A program made the translations under genes and the position numbers. The notes under the pieces were generated by a model that saw only the letters and a program-made list of their open reading frames with translations, was not told where the DNA came from and searched no databases. DNA of 64,000 bases from Dehalogenimonas sp. THU2 (lineage in GTDB: Bacteria; Chloroflexota; Dehalococcoidia; Dehalococcoidales; Dehalococcoidaceae), in assembly GCF_039749495.1 (NCBI RefSeq), contig NZ_JBDLLU010000001.1, forward strand, positions 62,001 through 126,000, read 5' to 3'. This document shows positions 42,904 to 53,200 of the stretch, in pieces (the stretch's first letter is position 1; each line of letters begins with the position of its first letter).

Positions 42904-44205
42904 ATGACTTTCCCGAATGAATCGGAGAATCGGGTTCCGTTACGTGTCGCCGCGGTATATCTGGCAATATCGACGCTATGGATCATATTCTCCGATCGGG
43001 CGGTGATACTGCTGGCGGGGGACTCAGCGGCGTCATGGCAGACCGCTAAAGGCATACTTTTTGTGGGGGTGACCACCCTCCTCATTTTTGAACTGGTACG
43101 CCGGCCGATGAAGCGGTTGTCCCAGGCGAACCGGCGGCTGATGCAAACAAGAGAGCAATTGCGCCTCGCCTTCGATTCTATCCAGGAAGGCATCGTGTCC
43201 ACCGACAGCCGAGGCGCCATTGTCAGCGTAAACAACGCATTGGTGACTCTCATCGGCGCTAACGGTAAGGCGGATCTGTGGAACCGGCCGGCCAAGGAAC
43301 TGCTGGCAGAGGCGGACCGGCCGGGACTGGAACGGCAGATGGCGCTGGCGTTGAAAGACGGGAGCGCGCCCTCCATCAGCGAATATTCGATAAACATAGA
43401 CGGCGGCCGGACCGCGGCGGTGGAACTTTCGGTGGCGGCTATAAGATCGGAAATTCCGCTTGAGCAGGGTCACATTATGGTCCTGCGGGATGTAACTGAG
43501 CGCAAGCGGATGCAGGAAAAACTGCTGGTGGCTGACCGCTTGGCCTCCGTGGGGGAATTGGCGGCAGGGATCGCCCATGAGATCAATAATCCCCTGACCG
43601 GCATCATCGGGTTTTCTGAGATGTTGCTGCAGGAAGAGTTACCGGAGAACCATCGTCGTGACGTTCAAACGATACACGAAGAGGCGCAGCGGGCGGCCGG
43701 GATCGTTCAGAGTCTGCTGGGCATTTCCCGCAAGCATAAACCGGACGTACGGCCGGTAGCGGTGCGCGAAGTCATCGACAAAGTGCTGGCGCTGAGGCAG
43801 TATGAGCACCGGGGCAATAATATCGTCACCAAAATCGATTCAGACGACAGTTTGATGGTGGTGGCCGATTATTTTCAACTGGAACAGGTCTTCCTTAATA
43901 TGGTAATTAATGCCGAGTTCTTTATGAGTAAGGAAAACGGGGGCGGTCAACTCACCATCAAAACCGAACGGGTGGGACGGATGGTCAATATCAGCTTCTC
44001 CGATACCGGTCCCGGCATACCGTTGGAAATTCAGGACCATGTTTTCGATCCTTTTTTCACGACTAAACCTGAGGGCAAGGGAACCGGCCTGGGATTGACT
44101 ATCTGTCACGGCATTATCGAGCAATACGGCGGGCGTATCGGCGTTTCCAGCCAGCCGGGTGAGGGCGCCACCTTCGTTATCGAATTGCCACAGCCAACGG
44201 ATTGA
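42904..44205 (+). CDS. Membrane PAS-domain sensor histidine kinase
   Basis: The 433-residue protein has two N-terminal membrane helices (VPLRVAAVYLAISTLWIIFS and KGILFVGVTTLLIFELV), a PAS domain (IQEGIVSTDSRGAIVSVNNALVTLIG), a HisKA domain with the phosphoacceptor in AAGIAHEINNPLTGIIGFSE, and an HATPase. The HATPase has a modified N-box (VFLNMVINAEFFM), DTGPGIP, F-box FDPFFTTKPEGKG and GLGLTI. A longer frame begins at 42808, but a promoter lies inside that extension. No response regulator is next to it, so it is an orphan here. The signal is unknown. Confidence 0.9.
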   Translation: MTFPNESENRVPLRVAAVYLAISTLWIIFSDRAVILLAGDSAASWQTAKGILFVGVTTLLIFELVRRPMKRLSQANRRLMQTREQLRLAFDSIQEGIVSTDSRGAIVSVNNALVTLIGANGKADLWNRPAKELLAEADRPGLERQMALALKDGSAPSISEYSINIDGGRTAAVELSVAAIRSEIPLEQGHIMVLRDVTERKRMQEKLLVADRLASVGELAAGIAHEINNPLTGIIGFSEMLLQEELPENHRRDVQTIHEEAQRAAGIVQSLLGISRKHKPDVRPVAVREVIDKVLALRQYEHRGNNIVTKIDSDDSLMVVADYFQLEQVFLNMVINAEFFMSKENGGGQLTIKTERVGRMVNISFSDTGPGIPLEIQDHVFDPFFTTKPEGKGTGLGLTICHGIIEQYGGRIGVSSQPGEGATFVIELPQPTD

Positions 44206-44511
44206 TTCGATCCGGCGGCAGATTTTCAGCGTGCGGCATTCAGATACTCATATGGATCAAGGATAATTGAACTCGCGACTTAGATCCGCCCCTCTCGTTC
44301 AACAGACCGCGCCTGCGTGTCGCCGGTTTGCCGGGGACAGGATTGAAGTATTGACACTGCCTCCGGGAAGTGATACACTAACCGATTGTTTGTGGTATGA
44401 CAACGCAAACGGCAGATGATGCGTAAAATAAGCAGTCTGCCGCGGGCCTGTAGAAGGGTGAGCTTGTCTCATCCTTTATATTTGTCCGGAAGATAATTAA
44501 GGAGCACATAC
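44206..44511 (+). promoter_or_regulatory. Leader region of the ribosomal operon
   Basis: TTGACA at 44351-44356 and TACACT at 44374-44379, 17 bases apart, form a good promoter. Its transcript would hold two hairpins. CGGCAGA/TCTGCCG (44410-44442) has an inner TGC/GCA pair. AAGGGTGAG-CTTGT-CTCATCCTT (44454-44476) has nine pairs and is followed by TATATTTG. The rpsL ribosome site AAGGAG is at about 44500. Bases 44206-44340 show nothing else. Confidence 0.65.
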
Positions 44512-44955
44512 ATGCCGACGGTAAACCAGTTGATCAGAAAAGGGCGCCGTAAACTAACCAAGAAAGCCAAGACGCCCGCACTGCATTATAATTTCAATGC
44601 GCTCAAGAACCGCAACGTCTATGGCGCTGGTTCTCCGCAAAAACGCGGCGTGTGTCTCCAGGTGAAAACCACGACCCCCAAGAAACCGAATTCGGCGCTG
44701 CGGAAAATCGCCCGCGTCCGTTTGTCCAACCATATGGAAGTCACGGCTTATATTCCCGGCGAAGGCCACAACCTGCAGGAACATTCAGTAGTGCTAATCC
44801 GCGGCGGCCGCGTGCCGGATTTACCGGGTGTCCGCTACCACATCGTCCGCGGCACTCTGGATACAGCCGGGGTGGCCAACCGCAAACAGGGGCGCTCCAA
44901 ATACGGCGCCAAAGTGGCCAAAGCGGGCAAGGCCGGACCGGTCAAGAAGAAATAG
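44512..44955 (+). CDS. rpsL: 30S ribosomal protein S12
   Basis: S12 helps decode at the A site. The 147 residues include the conserved [40 protein letters not shown] and [13 protein letters not shown] 13- to 15-residue insert lies near position 27-42 ([16 protein letters not shown]), as in several non-proteobacterial S12. At the streptomycin site RVKDLPG of E. coli this copy reads RVPDLPG. The tail is Lys/Ala-rich. First gene of the cluster. Confidence 0.98.
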   Translation: MPTVNQLIRKGRRKLTKKAKTPALHYNFNALKNRNVYGAGSPQKRGVCLQVKTTTPKKPNSALRKIARVRLSNHMEVTAYIPGEGHNLQEHSVVLIRGGRVPDLPGVRYHIVRGTLDTAGVANRKQGRSKYGAKVAKAGKAGPVKKK

Positions 44956-44988
44956 AACCCCGACAAACTGGGAGGCATATAGAGGATT

Positions 44989-45462
44989 ATGGCAAGACGT
45001 AGTTCCGGCATAAAAAGGAATCCTGTGGCACCTGACGCGAAATACAACAGCGTAATAGTCGCCAAACTTATCAACCGCCTGATGTACTCCGGCAAACAGA
45101 ACACCGCGGAGCAGGTGGTGTATGGTGCCATGGATATAATGGGTGCCCAGGAGGGCAAGGACGCCGTTACCCTGGTGGAACAGGCGGTCAAAAATGTTAC
45201 CCCCCTGATCGAGGTCAAGGCTCGCCGCGTCGGCGGAGCCAACTACCAGGTACCGGTGGAAGTACGCCCCGAGCGCGCCTTCTCCCTGGCGCTGCGGTGG
45301 CTGGCCAAATCATCACGGGCCCGCACCGGTAAGTCCATGGCGGAAAAACTGTCAGCCGAACTTACTGATGCCGCCAAGGGGCTTGGATCAGCGGTCAAGA
45401 AGCGTGAAGAAACACATAAGATGGCCGAGGCCAACCGTGCCTTCGCTCACTATCGCTGGTAA
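44989..45462 (+). CDS. rpsG: 30S ribosomal protein S7
   Basis: S7 starts assembly of the 30S head and touches the tRNA exit site. The 157 residues show MARRSSGIKRNPVAPDAKYN, VAKLINRLMYSGKQNTAEQVV, VKARRVGGANYQVPVEVRPERA and the C-terminal helix KREETHKMAEANRAFAHYRW. GGAGG lies 16 bases upstream. In E. coli S7 represses its own operon. Confidence 0.98.
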   Translation: MARRSSGIKRNPVAPDAKYNSVIVAKLINRLMYSGKQNTAEQVVYGAMDIMGAQEGKDAVTLVEQAVKNVTPLIEVKARRVGGANYQVPVEVRPERAFSLALRWLAKSSRARTGKSMAEKLSAELTDAAKGLGSAVKKREETHKMAEANRAFAHYRW

Positions 45463-45507
45463 TTAACAGGAGATTTTCGGTTCCCCGGAAATATTGAAAC
45501 GAACAAC

Positions 45508-47598
45508 ATGAGCCAAGATAGAACATTTCAATTAGATAAAATCCGCAATATCGGCATCATCGCCCATATTGATGCCGGTAAGACGACAACGACCGAGCGC
45601 GTCCTTTATTACACTGGACGCACCTACAAGATCGGCAACGTCGATGACGGCAACACGGTGATGGACTGGATGCAGCAAGAACGTGAACGCGGCATCACCA
45701 TCACTTCCGCGGCTACCGCCTGTCACTGGCGGGATTATCGCATTAATATCATCGACACTCCCGGACACGTGGACTTCACCGCTGAGGTCGAACGTTCCCT
45801 TCGGGTCCTCGACGGCGGCGTGGTCGTCTTCGACGGCGTGGCCGGCGTGGAAGCGCAGTCGGAAACGGTATGGCGTCAGGCCAACCGCTACGGTGTGCCT
45901 CGTATTTGTTTTATCAATAAGATGGATCGCACCGGCGCTGATTTCTGGCGCTGCCTCAAGATGATTGAGGATCGCCTCAAGGCGCATCATATCGCCGTAG
46001 CCATCCCCATCGGCAGCGGGGAATGCTTTGGCGGTATCATTGATCTTATAAAAGGCACAGCCTATAGCCAGGACGGTGATCAAACCACTCCTGAGTCGGT
46101 CGAAATACCCATCCCCGATACCGAAAAGGAACGTTATGAGGCCGCCCGGCACAGTATGATTGAAAAATTGGCTGAGGCCGATGATGAGATCATGTGCGCC
46201 TATCTTGACGGTCAAGTGCTGACGGCGGATCAGATCATCAAGGCATTGAGACGCGTTACCCTTAGCAACAAGGCCATACCGGTGCTGTGCGGCAGTTCTT
46301 TCCGGCAGAAAGGCGTCAAAGTATTACTGGACGCTGTAATTAATTATCTACCCTCGCCGCTCGATACGCCGCCGGTTGTCGGCATTGATCCACGTACACA
46401 GGAAGAGGTCAGTTGCCCGGTCAACGATGACGCACCATTCGCTGCCATCGCTTTCAAGGTGGTTTCCGACCCATTTGTCGGCCGCCTGGTTTATTTCCGG
46501 GTTTATTCCGGCACTATCAACGCCAGCGCCGGCGTGCTTAACAGCACCCGCGACGGGCGGGAACGCATCGGCCGCTTATTGGTTATGCATGCCAACGCCC
46601 GGGAAGAAGTGGATAAAGCCGATACCGGCTCCATTATTGCCAGCCTGGGTCTAAAGAACACCTTTACCGGCGATACCCTGTGCGACCCGAGCCATCCGGT
46701 GCTGCTGGAGAATATTCAGTTTCCTGAACCGGTCGTTTCCATTTCAATTGAACCCAAAACACGCGCCGACCAGGACAAGATGGTGGACGCGCTGCAGAAA
46801 TTAGCCGACGAAGATCCCACTTTTAAGGTTTCTTATAATGAAGAGACCGGCCAGAATATCATCGCCGGCATGGGTGAACTTCACCTGGATGTTCTCGTCA
46901 GCCGTATGCTGACCGAATATAAAGTAGCCGCTAAAGTCGGGCAGCCCCGCGTAGCCTACCGTGAAACGATCACCGCACCGGCCGACGCCGAAGGGCGCTT
47001 TGTACGGCAGTCCGGCGGCCGCGGTCAGTACGGTCACGTCAAGATCAAAGTGGAACCCTTGCTCGAATCCACAGCCATCGAAGTAACCGACGATATCCGC
47101 GGCGGCACCGTACCCAAGAACTTTGTGAACGCAGCCGCCAATGGTATCAAAGACGCGGCCACCACCGGCGCCTACGCTGGTTATCCCATGGTCGGTATCA
47201 AGGTGAGTATCTACGACGGCAGTTACCATGATGTTGATTCCAATGAAATGGCCTTCAAGACGGCCGGTTCCATGGCGCTCAAAGCGGCGGTGGCTAAGGC
47301 CAAACCGGTGCTGCTGGAACCCATCATGAAAATGGAAGTGGTCACACCGGAAGAGTACATGGGGGATATCATCGGCGACCTCAATTCACGCCGCGGTCAT
47401 ATTTCGTCCATCGAGCCACGCGGCGACACCACGGTCATTCATGCCTTCGTGCCTTTGGCCGAGACCTTCGGCTACGCCACGACCATTCGCAGCATCTCCA
47501 AGGGGCGCGCCACCTCTTCCATGGAGTTCCACAAGTACCAGGAACTGCCCGCTAATATCGCCAAGACGGTCATGGAGACCGAGGCAGTGACGAAATAG
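45508..47598 (+). CDS. fusA: Elongation factor G
   Basis: EF-G hydrolyses GTP to move tRNA and mRNA through the ribosome. The 696 residues hold the P-loop [49 protein letters not shown], then domains II-V with [30 protein letters not shown] and [16 protein letters not shown]. Unlike the usual str order, no tuf gene follows; rpsJ comes next after 18 bases. Confidence 0.98.
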   Translation: MSQDRTFQLDKIRNIGIIAHIDAGKTTTTERVLYYTGRTYKIGNVDDGNTVMDWMQQERERGITITSAATACHWRDYRINIIDTPGHVDFTAEVERSLRVLDGGVVVFDGVAGVEAQSETVWRQANRYGVPRICFINKMDRTGADFWRCLKMIEDRLKAHHIAVAIPIGSGECFGGIIDLIKGTAYSQDGDQTTPESVEIPIPDTEKERYEAARHSMIEKLAEADDEIMCAYLDGQVLTADQIIKALRRVTLSNKAIPVLCGSSFRQKGVKVLLDAVINYLPSPLDTPPVVGIDPRTQEEVSCPVNDDAPFAAIAFKVVSDPFVGRLVYFRVYSGTINASAGVLNSTRDGRERIGRLLVMHANAREEVDKADTGSIIASLGLKNTFTGDTLCDPSHPVLLENIQFPEPVVSISIEPKTRADQDKMVDALQKLADEDPTFKVSYNEETGQNIIAGMGELHLDVLVSRMLTEYKVAAKVGQPRVAYRETITAPADAEGRFVRQSGGRGQYGHVKIKVEPLLESTAIEVTDDIRGGTVPKNFVNAAANGIKDAATTGAYAGYPMVGIKVSIYDGSYHDVDSNEMAFKTAGSMALKAAVAKAKPVLLEPIMKMEVVTPEEYMGDIIGDLNSRRGHISSIEPRGDTTVIHAFVPLAETFGYATTIRSISKGRATSSMEFHKYQELPANIAKTVMETEAVTK

Positions 47599-47616
47599 GG
47601 GATAAGTAGAAAAAAC

Positions 47617-47925
47617 ATGGGCAAACAAAAAATCCGCATCAAGCTCAAGGGATTCGATCACAAAGTGCTCGACCAATCCGCCGTGCAGATCGTCGAAGCG
47701 CTGGAACGCACCGGCGCGATCATTTCCGGCCCGGTACCGCTGCCGACCCATATCAAAAAGTACAGCGTAATCCGGTCGTCATTCATTGACAAGGATTCCC
47801 AGGAACAGTTCGAGATACGCACCCACAAACGCCTGATCGACATAGTGGAAACGACATCCAAGACCATCGACGCCCTCACCAGCCTCAATATGCCGGCCGG
47901 TGTCGATATCGATATTAAGCTTTAG
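47617..47925 (+). CDS. rpsJ: 30S ribosomal protein S10
   Basis: The 102-residue protein matches S10 throughout ([37 protein letters not shown] and the [10 protein letters not shown] loop). S10 is also NusE in transcription antitermination. There is no long leader before it; the S10 operon here appears fused to the str genes. Confidence 0.98.
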   Translation: MGKQKIRIKLKGFDHKVLDQSAVQIVEALERTGAIISGPVPLPTHIKKYSVIRSSFIDKDSQEQFEIRTHKRLIDIVETTSKTIDALTSLNMPAGVDIDIKL

Positions 47926-47936
47926 GAAGACGCGAG

Positions 47937-48560
47937 ATGATTAACGGCATTATCGGCAAGAAGCTGGGCATGACCCAGGTTTATACCGCCGGTGGCAAGA
48001 TGGAACCGGTAACGGTTCTACAGGTCGGGCCCTGCACCGTAGTGCAGGTCAAAACGGCCGAGCATGACGGCTATACCGCCGCGCAACTCGGTTTTGGCCA
48101 GGCTAAGAAGCTGCCAAAAGCGGAAAAAGGTCACCTTAAGGATCTTGGTGATTTCAGGCACCTGCGCGAGTTCCGTCTCGACGACGTGTCCGATGTGGAG
48201 GTTGGCGCCAAGGTTGACGCCAGTCTGTTCGCCGACGGCGAACTGATCGATGTTACCGGCATCAGCAAAGGGCGAGGTTTCGCCGGCACGGTCAAGCGGC
48301 ATGGTTTCGCCGGTGGTCCGAAGACCCATGGTCAAAGCGACCGCCACCGCGCGCCGGGTTCCATCGGTTCCACCACCACCCCCGGTCGGGTGCTCAAGGG
48401 GACGCGGATGTCGGGTCACATGGGCAATGAGCAGGTGACCGTCAGCGGACTCAAAGTAGTGAAGACGGATCTTGAAAAAAACCTGCTACTGGTAAGAGGC
48501 GCGGTTCCCGGATCCAAGAACGGCCTCATATTGATTAAAAAATCGAAGAAGAACAAGTAA
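47937..48560 (+). CDS. rplC: 50S ribosomal protein L3
   Basis: L3 is an early-assembling 50S protein near the peptidyl transferase centre. The 207 residues include GKKLGMTQVYTAGGKMEPVT, VTGISKGRGFAGTVKRHGF and GSIGSTTTPGRVLKGTRMSG with the loop that touches 23S RNA. It follows rpsJ by 11 bases. Confidence 0.98.
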   Translation: MINGIIGKKLGMTQVYTAGGKMEPVTVLQVGPCTVVQVKTAEHDGYTAAQLGFGQAKKLPKAEKGHLKDLGDFRHLREFRLDDVSDVEVGAKVDASLFADGELIDVTGISKGRGFAGTVKRHGFAGGPKTHGQSDRHRAPGSIGSTTTPGRVLKGTRMSGHMGNEQVTVSGLKVVKTDLEKNLLLVRGAVPGSKNGLILIKKSKKNK

Positions 48561-48561
48561 G

Positions 48562-49194
48562 ATGGAAATTCCTGTCTATAACATCAGCGGCCAGGTGGTC
48601 AAGAATATCACAGTGCGTGACGACGTTTTCGGCGTACCGATGAACGACGCCGTGGTGCACCAGGCGATGGTTGCCCAGCAAGCTAATGGCCGGCAGGGCA
48701 CCTCCAGCACCAAGACGCGTTCCGAGGTTGCCGGCTCGACCCGGAAGCTGTTCCGCCAGAAAGGTACCGGTGAAGCACGTGCCGGATCCAGGAACAGTGG
48801 TCTGCGTCCCGGCGGCGGTGTTATGTTCGGCCCCAAGCCGCGCGACTATTCCAAAGCGTTGCCCAAGAAGATGCGTCAGCTGGCCATCCGGTGCATGTTG
48901 TCCGATAAAGTTAATACTGGCGGCCTGAAGGTTGTGGAAGCCATCGAACTCGATACTCCCCGCACCAAGGAAATTGCGGCCATATTAACCACTTTAGAGA
49001 TGACCACCTCAGCTATGATCGCCACCGCCGGCGCCGATGCCAAGGTGATCATGGCCGCCCGAAACCTGCCCAAGGTTAAAACCACTCCGGCCAACCAGCT
49101 GAATGTGGTCGATCTGCTGAAATACGAAAAGCTCCTCATGACGGAGCAGGCCCTCGAAGTTGTCCAGAAACTCTGGGGCTCCGAGACCGCTTAA
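48562..49194 (+). CDS. rplD: 50S ribosomal protein L4
   Basis: L4 lines the peptide exit tunnel. The 210-residue protein has YNISGQVVKNITVRDDVF, the extended loop STKTRSEVAGSTRKLFRQKG with RNSGLRPGGGVMFGPKPRDYS, and VDLLKYEKLLMTEQAL at the end. It starts one base after rplC. Confidence 0.97.
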   Translation: MEIPVYNISGQVVKNITVRDDVFGVPMNDAVVHQAMVAQQANGRQGTSSTKTRSEVAGSTRKLFRQKGTGEARAGSRNSGLRPGGGVMFGPKPRDYSKALPKKMRQLAIRCMLSDKVNTGGLKVVEAIELDTPRTKEIAAILTTLEMTTSAMIATAGADAKVIMAARNLPKVKTTPANQLNVVDLLKYEKLLMTEQALEVVQKLWGSETA

Positions 49195-49204
49195 GGAGAC
49201 ATAT

Positions 49205-49489
49205 ATGAATTTATTAGAAGTTTTACGCCGGCCGCTGATCACCGAAAAAACCGCCCGCCTGCAGGATACCGGAAAGTATGTCTTCGAGGTTTCCGATGGA
49301 GCCACCAAACCGCAGATCAAGGCAGCGGTGGAATTGGCCTTCAAGGTGAAGGTGACCGCGGTCAACATAATCCGGGTCAAAGGTAAGATGCGGCGCATGG
49401 GCAAGGGACTGTTCCTTACTCCCGACTGGAAAAAAGCGCTGGTTACTCTAAAGCCCGGCGACAAGATTGAGTTGTTCGAAGGGGTCTAA
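49205..49489 (+). CDS. rplW: 50S ribosomal protein L23
   Basis: L23 sits at the tunnel exit and docks trigger factor and SRP. The 94 residues show [39 protein letters not shown] and [18 protein letters not shown] 49205 with AAGGAG upstream is preferred over an earlier start inside rplD. Confidence 0.97.
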   Translation: MNLLEVLRRPLITEKTARLQDTGKYVFEVSDGATKPQIKAAVELAFKVKVTAVNIIRVKGKMRRMGKGLFLTPDWKKALVTLKPGDKIELFEGV

Positions 49490-49491
49490 GC

Positions 49492-50316
49492 ATGGCAGTT
49501 AAAGCATATAAACCTACATCGGCGGGACGCCGCCATCAGACCGGGTATGATTTTTCGGATATCACCAAGAGCACTCCGGAAAAAGCGCTGATAAAAAGCG
49601 TCAAGAACAACGCCGGCCGCAACTCCCAGGGCAGGATGACGGTGCGTCACCGGGGCGGTGGGGCAAAAAAACTTATTCGCATTATCGACTTCAAACGTGA
49701 TAAACTGGGCGTTCCCGGCAAAGTGGCGGCTATCGAATACGATCCCCACCGCTCTGCCCGTATCGCGCTCATTTTCTACGTCGATGGCGAAAAGCGCTAC
49801 ATTTTGGCGCCCCAGGGACTTAAGGTCGGGGATGCCATCATGACTGCGCCGGATGCCGAACTCAAGGTAGGTAACGCCCTGCCTTTAGGTTCCATGCCCA
49901 GCGGTACATTGATTCATAATATCGAGCTTGAGCCGGGGCGCGGTGGTAAGCTGGTACGCTCGGCCGGTGCCGCGGCACAGCTCATGGCCAAAGAGGGTGA
50001 CTACGCCCTTATTCGCCTGCCCTCCGGGGAAATGCGGCGGGTGCGCATTGAAGCCTACGCCACCGTCGGCCAGGTGGGTAACGAAGAGCACCAGACGATT
50101 TCTATCGGCAAGGCTGGCCGGGCGCGGCACATGGGTATGAGGCCTCAGGTCAGAGGCTCGGCCATGAACCCCCGTGACCATCCGCACGGCGGCGGCGAGG
50201 GCCGCTCACCCATCGGTATGCCCGGACCCAAGACACCCTGGGGTAAACCGGCACTGGGTTACAAGACGCGCCCGACCAAGGCTTCGGATAAGCTCATTGT
50301 CAAACGGCGGAGGTAA
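49492..50316 (+). CDS. rplB: 50S ribosomal protein L2
   Basis: L2 is needed for subunit association and peptidyl transfer. The 274 residues carry [20 protein letters not shown], the ligand region [19 protein letters not shown] and the catalytic-site [18 protein letters not shown]. It follows rplW by two bases. Confidence 0.98.
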   Translation: MAVKAYKPTSAGRRHQTGYDFSDITKSTPEKALIKSVKNNAGRNSQGRMTVRHRGGGAKKLIRIIDFKRDKLGVPGKVAAIEYDPHRSARIALIFYVDGEKRYILAPQGLKVGDAIMTAPDAELKVGNALPLGSMPSGTLIHNIELEPGRGGKLVRSAGAAAQLMAKEGDYALIRLPSGEMRRVRIEAYATVGQVGNEEHQTISIGKAGRARHMGMRPQVRGSAMNPRDHPHGGGEGRSPIGMPGPKTPWGKPALGYKTRPTKASDKLIVKRRR

Positions 50317-50324
50317 GCAGATAA

Positions 50325-50606
50325 ATGTCTCGTTCAATTAAAAAGGGGCCGGCAGTACACCCCAAGCTTATGAAAAAAGTAGAAGAGGCCAACCGTGCCG
50401 GTAAGAAGGTCCTGATAAAGACCTGGGCACGCTGGTCGACCATTCTACCGGAGATGGTGGGTCTCAACTTCGGTGTGCACGACGGACGGCGCCACGTGAC
50501 GGTGTTTGTGACTGAAAACATGGTCGGTCATAAGCTGGGCGAATTCGCTCCGACACGGACCTTCCGCGGGCACGGCGGTAAGTCTGAGGTCAAGGCCAAG
50601 AAATAA
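50325..50606 (+). CDS. rpsS: 30S ribosomal protein S19
   Basis: S19 lies in the 30S head beside S13. All 93 residues fit: [40 protein letters not shown] and [20 protein letters not shown]. Confidence 0.98.
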   Translation: MSRSIKKGPAVHPKLMKKVEEANRAGKKVLIKTWARWSTILPEMVGLNFGVHDGRRHVTVFVTENMVGHKLGEFAPTRTFRGHGGKSEVKAKK

Positions 50607-50620
50607 GGGGTCTTTGAAAG

Positions 50621-50959
50621 ATGCAAGTTAAGTCGATATCAAAAAATACCGGTGTCTCAGCCAGAAAGGTACGGCTGTATGTCGATCTGGTGCGCGGCAA
50701 AGGTGTGGCTGAGGCACTAACCCTTCTTCGCTTCGCGCCGTCGCCGACGGCGGTATTGGTGGCTAAGACGGTCAAGTCGGCGGCTGCGAGTGCTGAGAAC
50801 AACTACCAGATGGAGCCGGCCGATCTTAAAATAGTTCAAATCTACGCTGACGGAGCGCCCTTGATGAAGCGCCACAAGCCGCGATCTCGCGGCCGGGTGT
50901 CACCCATCTTGAAACGCTCAAGCCATATCACCGTCATCGTGGCAGACCAGGAGGGTTAA
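50621..50959 (+). CDS. rplV: 50S ribosomal protein L22
   Basis: L22 contacts all 23S domains and the exit tunnel. The 112-residue protein shows GVSARKVRLYVDLVRGKGV, the tunnel beta hairpin and KRHKPRSRGRVSPILKRSSH. Its stop overlaps the next start (TAATG). Confidence 0.97.
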   Translation: MQVKSISKNTGVSARKVRLYVDLVRGKGVAEALTLLRFAPSPTAVLVAKTVKSAAASAENNYQMEPADLKIVQIYADGAPLMKRHKPRSRGRVSPILKRSSHITVIVADQEG

Positions 50960-51861
50960 TGGGACGCAAGGTTCATCCGTACGCTTTCCGCATCGGTACC
51001 ACCAAGGGCTGGAACTCAAAGTGGTATGCCGACAAGAACTTCTCAGAGAACCTCCTGGAGGATCTGAAGCTGAGGCAGTCCATCAGGGAAAAATATAGCG
51101 ACGCTGGTATTTCCAACGTCGAGATAGAGCGGCAGGCCGCCAAGGTAACCGTTACTGTTTCCACTTCCCGTCCAGGTATCGTCATCGGGCGGGGTGGGCA
51201 ACGGGTTGATGAGATGCGGCGCTTCCTCGAAGGCGTAGCTGGCAAGCGGATTCAGCTTAACATTCATGAAATCGGTCAACCGGAACTGGATGCTTACCTG
51301 GTGGCCCGGTCGGTAGCCGATCAGATGGAACGGCGTATCGCCTACCGGCGCGCCATGAAGCAGGCTATGTTCCGCACCCGTCAGTCCGGAGCCCAGGGCA
51401 TCAAGATTAAGTGCGCCGGCCGTCTTGGCGGCGTGGAAATCGCCCGGCGTGAAGAGATGCATAACGGACGGGTGCCGCTCCATACCATCCGGGCTGATAT
51501 CGATTACGGTTTCGCTGAAGCAAAGACGGCACTGGGTCGTATCGGTGTAAAAGTGTGGATCTACCGGGGCGACATTCTGCCGGAGGCCAAGGCCGTAGTG
51601 GAAGAGGACTTCATCACTGGAGCCCAAGCCGCCGCTGCTGAAGCCGAAGCGGAAGCCAGAGTTGAAGAAGAAGTTGTTGAAACGGTAAACGAAGCGGCGG
51701 TGGGGACGACGCCTGTGGAAGCAGTCAAACCGCGCAGTCGCAAGAAGACGGTTACCGAAGAACCGGCAACCGCGTCCGCCACCGAAGCCAGCGGTGATGA
51801 GGAATCAAAACCCAAGCGCCGCGTCCGCAAGACCGAAGAGAAAACTGAAGAGGCCGCTTAA
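50959..51861 (+). CDS. rpsC: 30S ribosomal protein S3, with long acidic tail
   Basis: S3 forms the mRNA entry pore and helicase. Residues 1-210 are standard, with KH motif VIGRGGQRVDEMRRFLEG and RRAMKQAMFRTRQSGAQGIK. The last 85 residues are an Ala/Glu-rich tail (AAAAEAEAEARVEEEVVETV) ending in a basic, Lys-Arg stretch, making the protein 300 residues against about 233 in E. coli. The start overlaps rplV by one base. Confidence 0.97.
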   Translation: MGRKVHPYAFRIGTTKGWNSKWYADKNFSENLLEDLKLRQSIREKYSDAGISNVEIERQAAKVTVTVSTSRPGIVIGRGGQRVDEMRRFLEGVAGKRIQLNIHEIGQPELDAYLVARSVADQMERRIAYRRAMKQAMFRTRQSGAQGIKIKCAGRLGGVEIARREEMHNGRVPLHTIRADIDYGFAEAKTALGRIGVKVWIYRGDILPEAKAVVEEDFITGAQAAAAEAEAEARVEEEVVETVNEAAVGTTPVEAVKPRSRKKTVTEEPATASATEASGDEESKPKRRVRKTEEKTEEAA

Positions 51862-51892
51862 CCATTCCGGCCTTATTAATTAGAGGAAGACC

Positions 51893-52330
51893 ATGCAGCA
51901 ACCAAAACGCGTAAAATATCGAAAGAGCCATAAGGGTCATCGTCACGGCGAGGCTCAGGCCGGCAACAATGTGGACTTTGGGGATTTTGGCCTACAGGCC
52001 ACCTCCACCGCCTGGATCACGTCGAGACAAATAGAAGCCGCCCGGCGGGCCATGACCCGCTATATCAAGCGCGGCGGCAAGGTATGGATCCGCATTTTCC
52101 CTGATCATCCGGTGACTAAAAAGCCGGCGGAAACCCGCATGGGTTCAGGTAAGGGTTCTCCGGATCATTGGATCGCGGTGGTCAAGCGCGGCCGCATGAT
52201 GTTTGAGATGGGCGGGGTGGCTGAAGATGTCGCCCGCGAAGCGATGCGGCTGGCTTCATATAAACTGCCGCTTCAAACCAAGTTCATCGTCAAGGAAGTC
52301 GAAGCCGTGACCGTTGGAGAGGTGGCCTAA
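51893..52330 (+). CDS. rplP: 50S ribosomal protein L16
   Basis: L16 organises the A-site tRNA region. The 145 residues include [40 protein letters not shown] and [20 protein letters not shown]. It is followed without gap by rpmC. Confidence 0.98.
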   Translation: MQQPKRVKYRKSHKGHRHGEAQAGNNVDFGDFGLQATSTAWITSRQIEAARRAMTRYIKRGGKVWIRIFPDHPVTKKPAETRMGSGKGSPDHWIAVVKRGRMMFEMGGVAEDVAREAMRLASYKLPLQTKFIVKEVEAVTVGEVA

Positions 52331-52528
52331 ATGAAAATCGAAGAAATCAGGGGCCTTTCGGTCGAAGAGATCAAAAAGCAGCTGGACGGCGCACACCGTG
52401 AAGCCATGGAGCTGCGTTTCAAACTGGCGACTAAACAACTTCAGAACCATCGCGAGTTGCCTCGGGTGCGAAAGAATATCGCCCGGCTGGAAACGGCGCT
52501 TCGCGAACGTTCCCTGGGCATAAGGTAG
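52331..52528 (+). CDS. rpmC: 50S ribosomal protein L29
   Basis: The 65-residue two-helix protein shows EIRGLSVEEIKKQLDGAH, FKLATKQLQNHRELPRVRKN and IARLETALRER, as expected for L29 at the tunnel exit. It starts directly after the rplP stop. Confidence 0.96.
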   Translation: MKIEEIRGLSVEEIKKQLDGAHREAMELRFKLATKQLQNHRELPRVRKNIARLETALRERSLGIR

Positions 52529-52534
52529 GATAAG

Positions 52535-52828
52535 ATGGAAACAGAACGCAAGACCAAGACGATGATCGGCCGGGTCGTCTCCGACAAAATGGATAAAACG
52601 GTGGTGGTGGCTGTCGAGACACGGCGACAGCACCCCATCTATAAAAAGTCTTACCGGGTGGTAAAAAAGTACAAGGTTCATGATGAAACCGGAACCGCCC
52701 ATTACGGTGACACCGTAGAGATGCTGGCAACCCGGCCGCTGTCACGGACAAAGCACTGGAGATTAGGCCGCGTTCTTACCAAAGGCGAGGTGGCCGAGTC
52801 TGCCGAGCTTAAGGAGATCTCCAAATGA
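52535..52828 (+). CDS. rpsQ: 30S ribosomal protein S17
   Basis: S17 is an OB-fold 16S binder. The 97 residues have [39 protein letters not shown] and [15 protein letters not shown]. It overlaps rplN by four bases. Confidence 0.97.
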   Translation: METERKTKTMIGRVVSDKMDKTVVVAVETRRQHPIYKKSYRVVKKYKVHDETGTAHYGDTVEMLATRPLSRTKHWRLGRVLTKGEVAESAELKEISK

Positions 52829-53193
52829 TACAAGCGTATACCCGTTTGAAAGCAGCCGACAACACCGGCGTTAAATCATTGATGTGCATAAACGTCCTTG
52901 GGGGATCCAGGAAACTGCGCGGACGCATCGGTGATATTATCATCTGTGCCGTTAAGCGCACGGCCCCAGATTCGGCTATTAAGCAGGGCAGCGTCGTAAA
53001 AGCGGTGATCGTACGGCAGGTGGCACCGCTACGCCGGGCCGACGGCTCCTATATTAAATTCGATGAGAACGCCGCCGTGCTGCTCAACGATAAGAACGAA
53101 CCCCGCGGCACCCGCATTTTCGGGCCGGTTGCCCGCGAACTCCGCGACAAAAAATTTTTAAAAATTGTGTCGCTGGCGCCCGAGGTACTGTGA
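52825..53193 (+). CDS. rplN: 50S ribosomal protein L14
   Basis: L14 lies at the subunit interface and is the target of RsfS, which is also encoded in this window. The 122 residues fit fully, with [40 protein letters not shown] and [20 protein letters not shown]. Confidence 0.98.
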   Translation: MIQAYTRLKAADNTGVKSLMCINVLGGSRKLRGRIGDIIICAVKRTAPDSAIKQGSVVKAVIVRQVAPLRRADGSYIKFDENAAVLLNDKNEPRGTRIFGPVARELRDKKFLKIVSLAPEVL

Positions 53194-53200
53194 GGCTAAG

